The notes beneath the pieces were generated by a model. That model did not search any database. It worked only from the letters and a program-made list of their open reading frames with translations, and had not been told where the DNA came from. Shown here in pieces: positions 14,615-15,636 of a stretch of 15,636 bases of DNA. Both the position numbers and the translations under genes were made by a program. Numbering within the stretch: the stretch's first letter is position 1; every line of letters begins with the position of its first letter. Source of the stretch: an uncultured Ancrocorticia sp. Its GTDB lineage: Bacteria > Actinomycetota > Actinomycetes > Actinomycetales > Actinomycetaceae. The DNA is taken from the NCBI GenBank assembly GCA_905373325.1, contig CAJPTB010000007.1:1-15636 (forward strand), in the 5' to 3' direction.

Positions 14615-14906
14615 GTCGGAAAGCACTGAGCACCAGAAGGTGCATTGAGACACGGCAAAATACGTGTCGGCGACGACGAACAGGTCCGGTCGGAAAGCAC
14701 TGAGCACCAGAAGGTGCATTAAGACTTGTCGTTGCCCTCTTGTACGATCATCCCGTGCACGGTCGGAAGGCACTGAGCGCCAGAAGGTGCATTAAGACTC
14801 TTTCAGGTCGAGCATCCCGTGCCCCTTGTAATGTCGGAGAGCGCTGGTGCCTGAGCGCCAGAAGGTGCGTTGAGATTGAGGCGAAACCGATTCCCTGCAC
14901 ACGGAG

Positions 14907-14912
14907 TACAAT
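14907..14912 (+). promoter_or_regulatory. candidate -10 element of the lipoprotein gene
   Basis: TACAAT ends 6 nt before the ATG at 14919, which would place the transcript start on or next to the start codon (leaderless mRNA, common in Actinobacteria). No convincing -35 is seen. A GGAG at 14903-14906 is 12 nt from the ATG, rather far for a ribosome site. Confidence 0.4.
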
Positions 14913-14918
14913 CCACGC

Positions 14919-15461
14919 ATGCGGAACCTTGCGAAACTAATAGCGGCATTGGCGGCACTCACCTTCATGAGCGCATGCGGCACGACACGGAGCAGCGAGA
15001 GCACTCCTCCGACGTCGGCCTCGGACGGTGACGTCGTGGCCACCCAGGAAGCCGAAAACGCTCATAAAATAGGTGAAACGCACCGCTACTCCGACGGGCT
15101 CGACGTCACCGTCCAGAAAATCGAGTCATTGCCCGAGGGAAGCCTTGATTCCGATGTCAACGGCAGCCCCGTTCTCATCACGATTATTGTCCGAAATGGC
15201 ACCGGCAAGACCGTGGATACCGCCTCCTTCGGTGAATGGATCACAAGTGGCGGCGTTGAAGCTACCACCTACACTGACTCGGACATCGGCGCGCAAGACC
15301 CAACCTCAGATCTTCGGCCGGGCGGCACTATCACATACAAGGTGGCTGCTATCGTGAACGATCCGCAAGCGATTCAAATAGACTGGGGCAACTCGACGTT
15401 GGATCACCCGCACTCGCATTGGATCTCGACGGGCAGTGTGGAGCGGCAAACGGCGCATTGA
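14919..15461 (+). CDS. small secreted lipoprotein, DUF4352-like
   Basis: This 180-aa protein begins with a short basic and then hydrophobic signal (MRNLAKLIAALAALTF) and a lipobox ending at Cys20 (MSAC). After lipid attachment it would sit on the outer face of the membrane. A Ser/Thr-rich linker (about 24-38) leads to one domain whose features fit DUF4352-type immunoglobulin-like folds: GETHRYSDGLDVTVQKIES, then SPVLITIIVRNGTGKTVD, then LRPGGTITYKVAAIV. The function of the family is not established. It begins 42 nt after the last degenerate CRISPR repeat, has its own likely promoter, and probably has nothing to do with CRISPR. The lipoprotein call is firm. The family name is by resemblance. 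Confidence 0.8.
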   Translation: MRNLAKLIAALAALTFMSACGTTRSSESTPPTSASDGDVVATQEAENAHKIGETHRYSDGLDVTVQKIESLPEGSLDSDVNGSPVLITIIVRNGTGKTVDTASFGEWITSGGVEATTYTDSDIGAQDPTSDLRPGGTITYKVAAIVNDPQAIQIDWGNSTLDHPHSHWISTGSVERQTAH

Positions 15462-15518
15462 TCCTCGGTAAAGCATCTTGAACGATCCCCGAACAGATTG
15501 GAGGAATGTGACTCTTGT

Positions 15519-15554
15519 TAGAAGGCGGAAGGATCCTAGAAGGCGGAGGGGTCC
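15519..15554. repeat. two tandem 18-bp units downstream of the lipoprotein gene
   Basis: TAGAAGGCGGAAGGATCC (15519-15536) is followed at once by TAGAAGGCGGAGGGGTCC (15537-15554), two differences. No gene is recognised in 15462-15636, which also contains a run of eight G near its right end. Confidence 0.7.
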
Positions 15555-15636
15555 CGATCGTCGATACAGATCAGGGGCCTAACTTTTGCTGTGGGTCGGA
15601 AAGGGGGGGGCCGCGTTTTGGACGCGTTGAATCCTG

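Larger units (their letters stand above)
13283..14876 (+). CRISPR. type III CRISPR array, 22 repeats and 21 spacers
   Basis: Repeats are 37 nt, starting GTCGGAAAGCACTGAGCACC and ending GGTGCATTGAGAC. Spacers are 34-41 nt, the first being longest. Repeat starts: 13283, 13361, 13436, 13510, 13582, 13657, 13731, 13804, 13877, 13949, 14020, 14095, 14168, 14241, 14316, 14389, 14464, 14540, 14615, 14689, 14762 and 14833. Repeats 1-19 are identical. Repeat 20 has one change, repeat 21 has three, and repeat 22 is degenerate with a 7-nt insert. Each repeat forms a GCACC-AGAA-GGTGC hairpin, followed by ATTGAGAC, close to the usual type III 8-nt 5' handle ATTGAAAC. The handle and the decay of the right end both say the array is read on the plus strand with its leader at the left. 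Spacers 11 and 14 are identical, and 13 and 18 are related. Confidence 0.98.

Noticed and set aside
13421..14773. Long minus-strand frames across the CRISPR array with repeated MHLLVLSAF or CTFWCSVLSD strings
   Set aside because: They are translations of the 37-nt repeat and spacers in antisense, not genes.
15508..15582. Tiny Arg-rich frame (24 codons, GTG start) after the lipoprotein gene
   Set aside because: GGAGGA is only 2 nt from the GTG, the frame is largely the 18-bp tandem repeat, and nothing else supports it.
15595..15603. GTCGGAAAG, the first nine bases of the CRISPR repeat, near the right edge
   Set aside because: The match stops after nine bases with no hairpin or handle, so chance is the simpler explanation.

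Overview
The window carries most of a type III CRISPR-Cas locus, probably from a high-GC Gram-positive bacterium (Actinobacteria-like). The host guess is inference. It rests on the GC-rich codon use of most genes, strong AGGAGG-type ribosome sites, and a DUF4352-like lipoprotein with a short N-terminal signal.

Layout: (1) 1-6528, minus strand: a four-gene effector operon read leftward. It encodes an HD-less Cas10 with an intact GGDD cyclase motif, a long Cas7-Csx10 (Cas5) fusion, an unrecognised 91-aa repeat-containing protein, and a Cas7-family RAMP protein that runs off the left edge and seems to be starting a second RAMP module. All three junctions are 4-nt ATGA stop/start overlaps. Csx10 and the fused RAMP subunits point to type III-D or a III-D variant. 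(2) 6529-6703: a divergent promoter region holding two outward-facing copies of ACTAGGCTT. (3) 6704-11851, plus strand: two ancillary effector genes. One encodes a large CARF-type protein with a C-terminal HEPN RNase motif (Csm6/Csx1-like). The other encodes a CorA-like membrane protein with a long disordered insert and an Arg/Ser-rich tail. (4) 12000-12812, minus strand: cas6. (5) 12813-13282: noncoding, probably the CRISPR leader. (6) 13283-14876: CRISPR array of 22 repeats (37 nt) and 21 spacers, transcribed on the plus strand, decaying at its right end. (7) 14919-15461: an unrelated small lipoprotein, then about 175 bp of apparently noncoding sequence.

How it would work (inference from known type III systems): Cas6 cuts the array transcript beneath the GCACC-AGAA-GGTGC hairpin and leaves an AUUGAGAC 5' handle. 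The crRNA loads into the Cas10/Cas7/Csx10 complex, and binding of phage mRNA switches on the Cas10 palm cyclase. The nucleotide signal then activates the HEPN RNase and, probably, the CorA-like membrane protein. Without an HD nuclease in Cas10, defence should depend heavily on signalling. Several spacers read as antisense to plausible coding frames, and two differ from each other only at synonymous codon positions, which fits RNA targeting of related phages. No cas1, cas2, ring nuclease or SAM-AMP-degrading enzyme is seen in the window.
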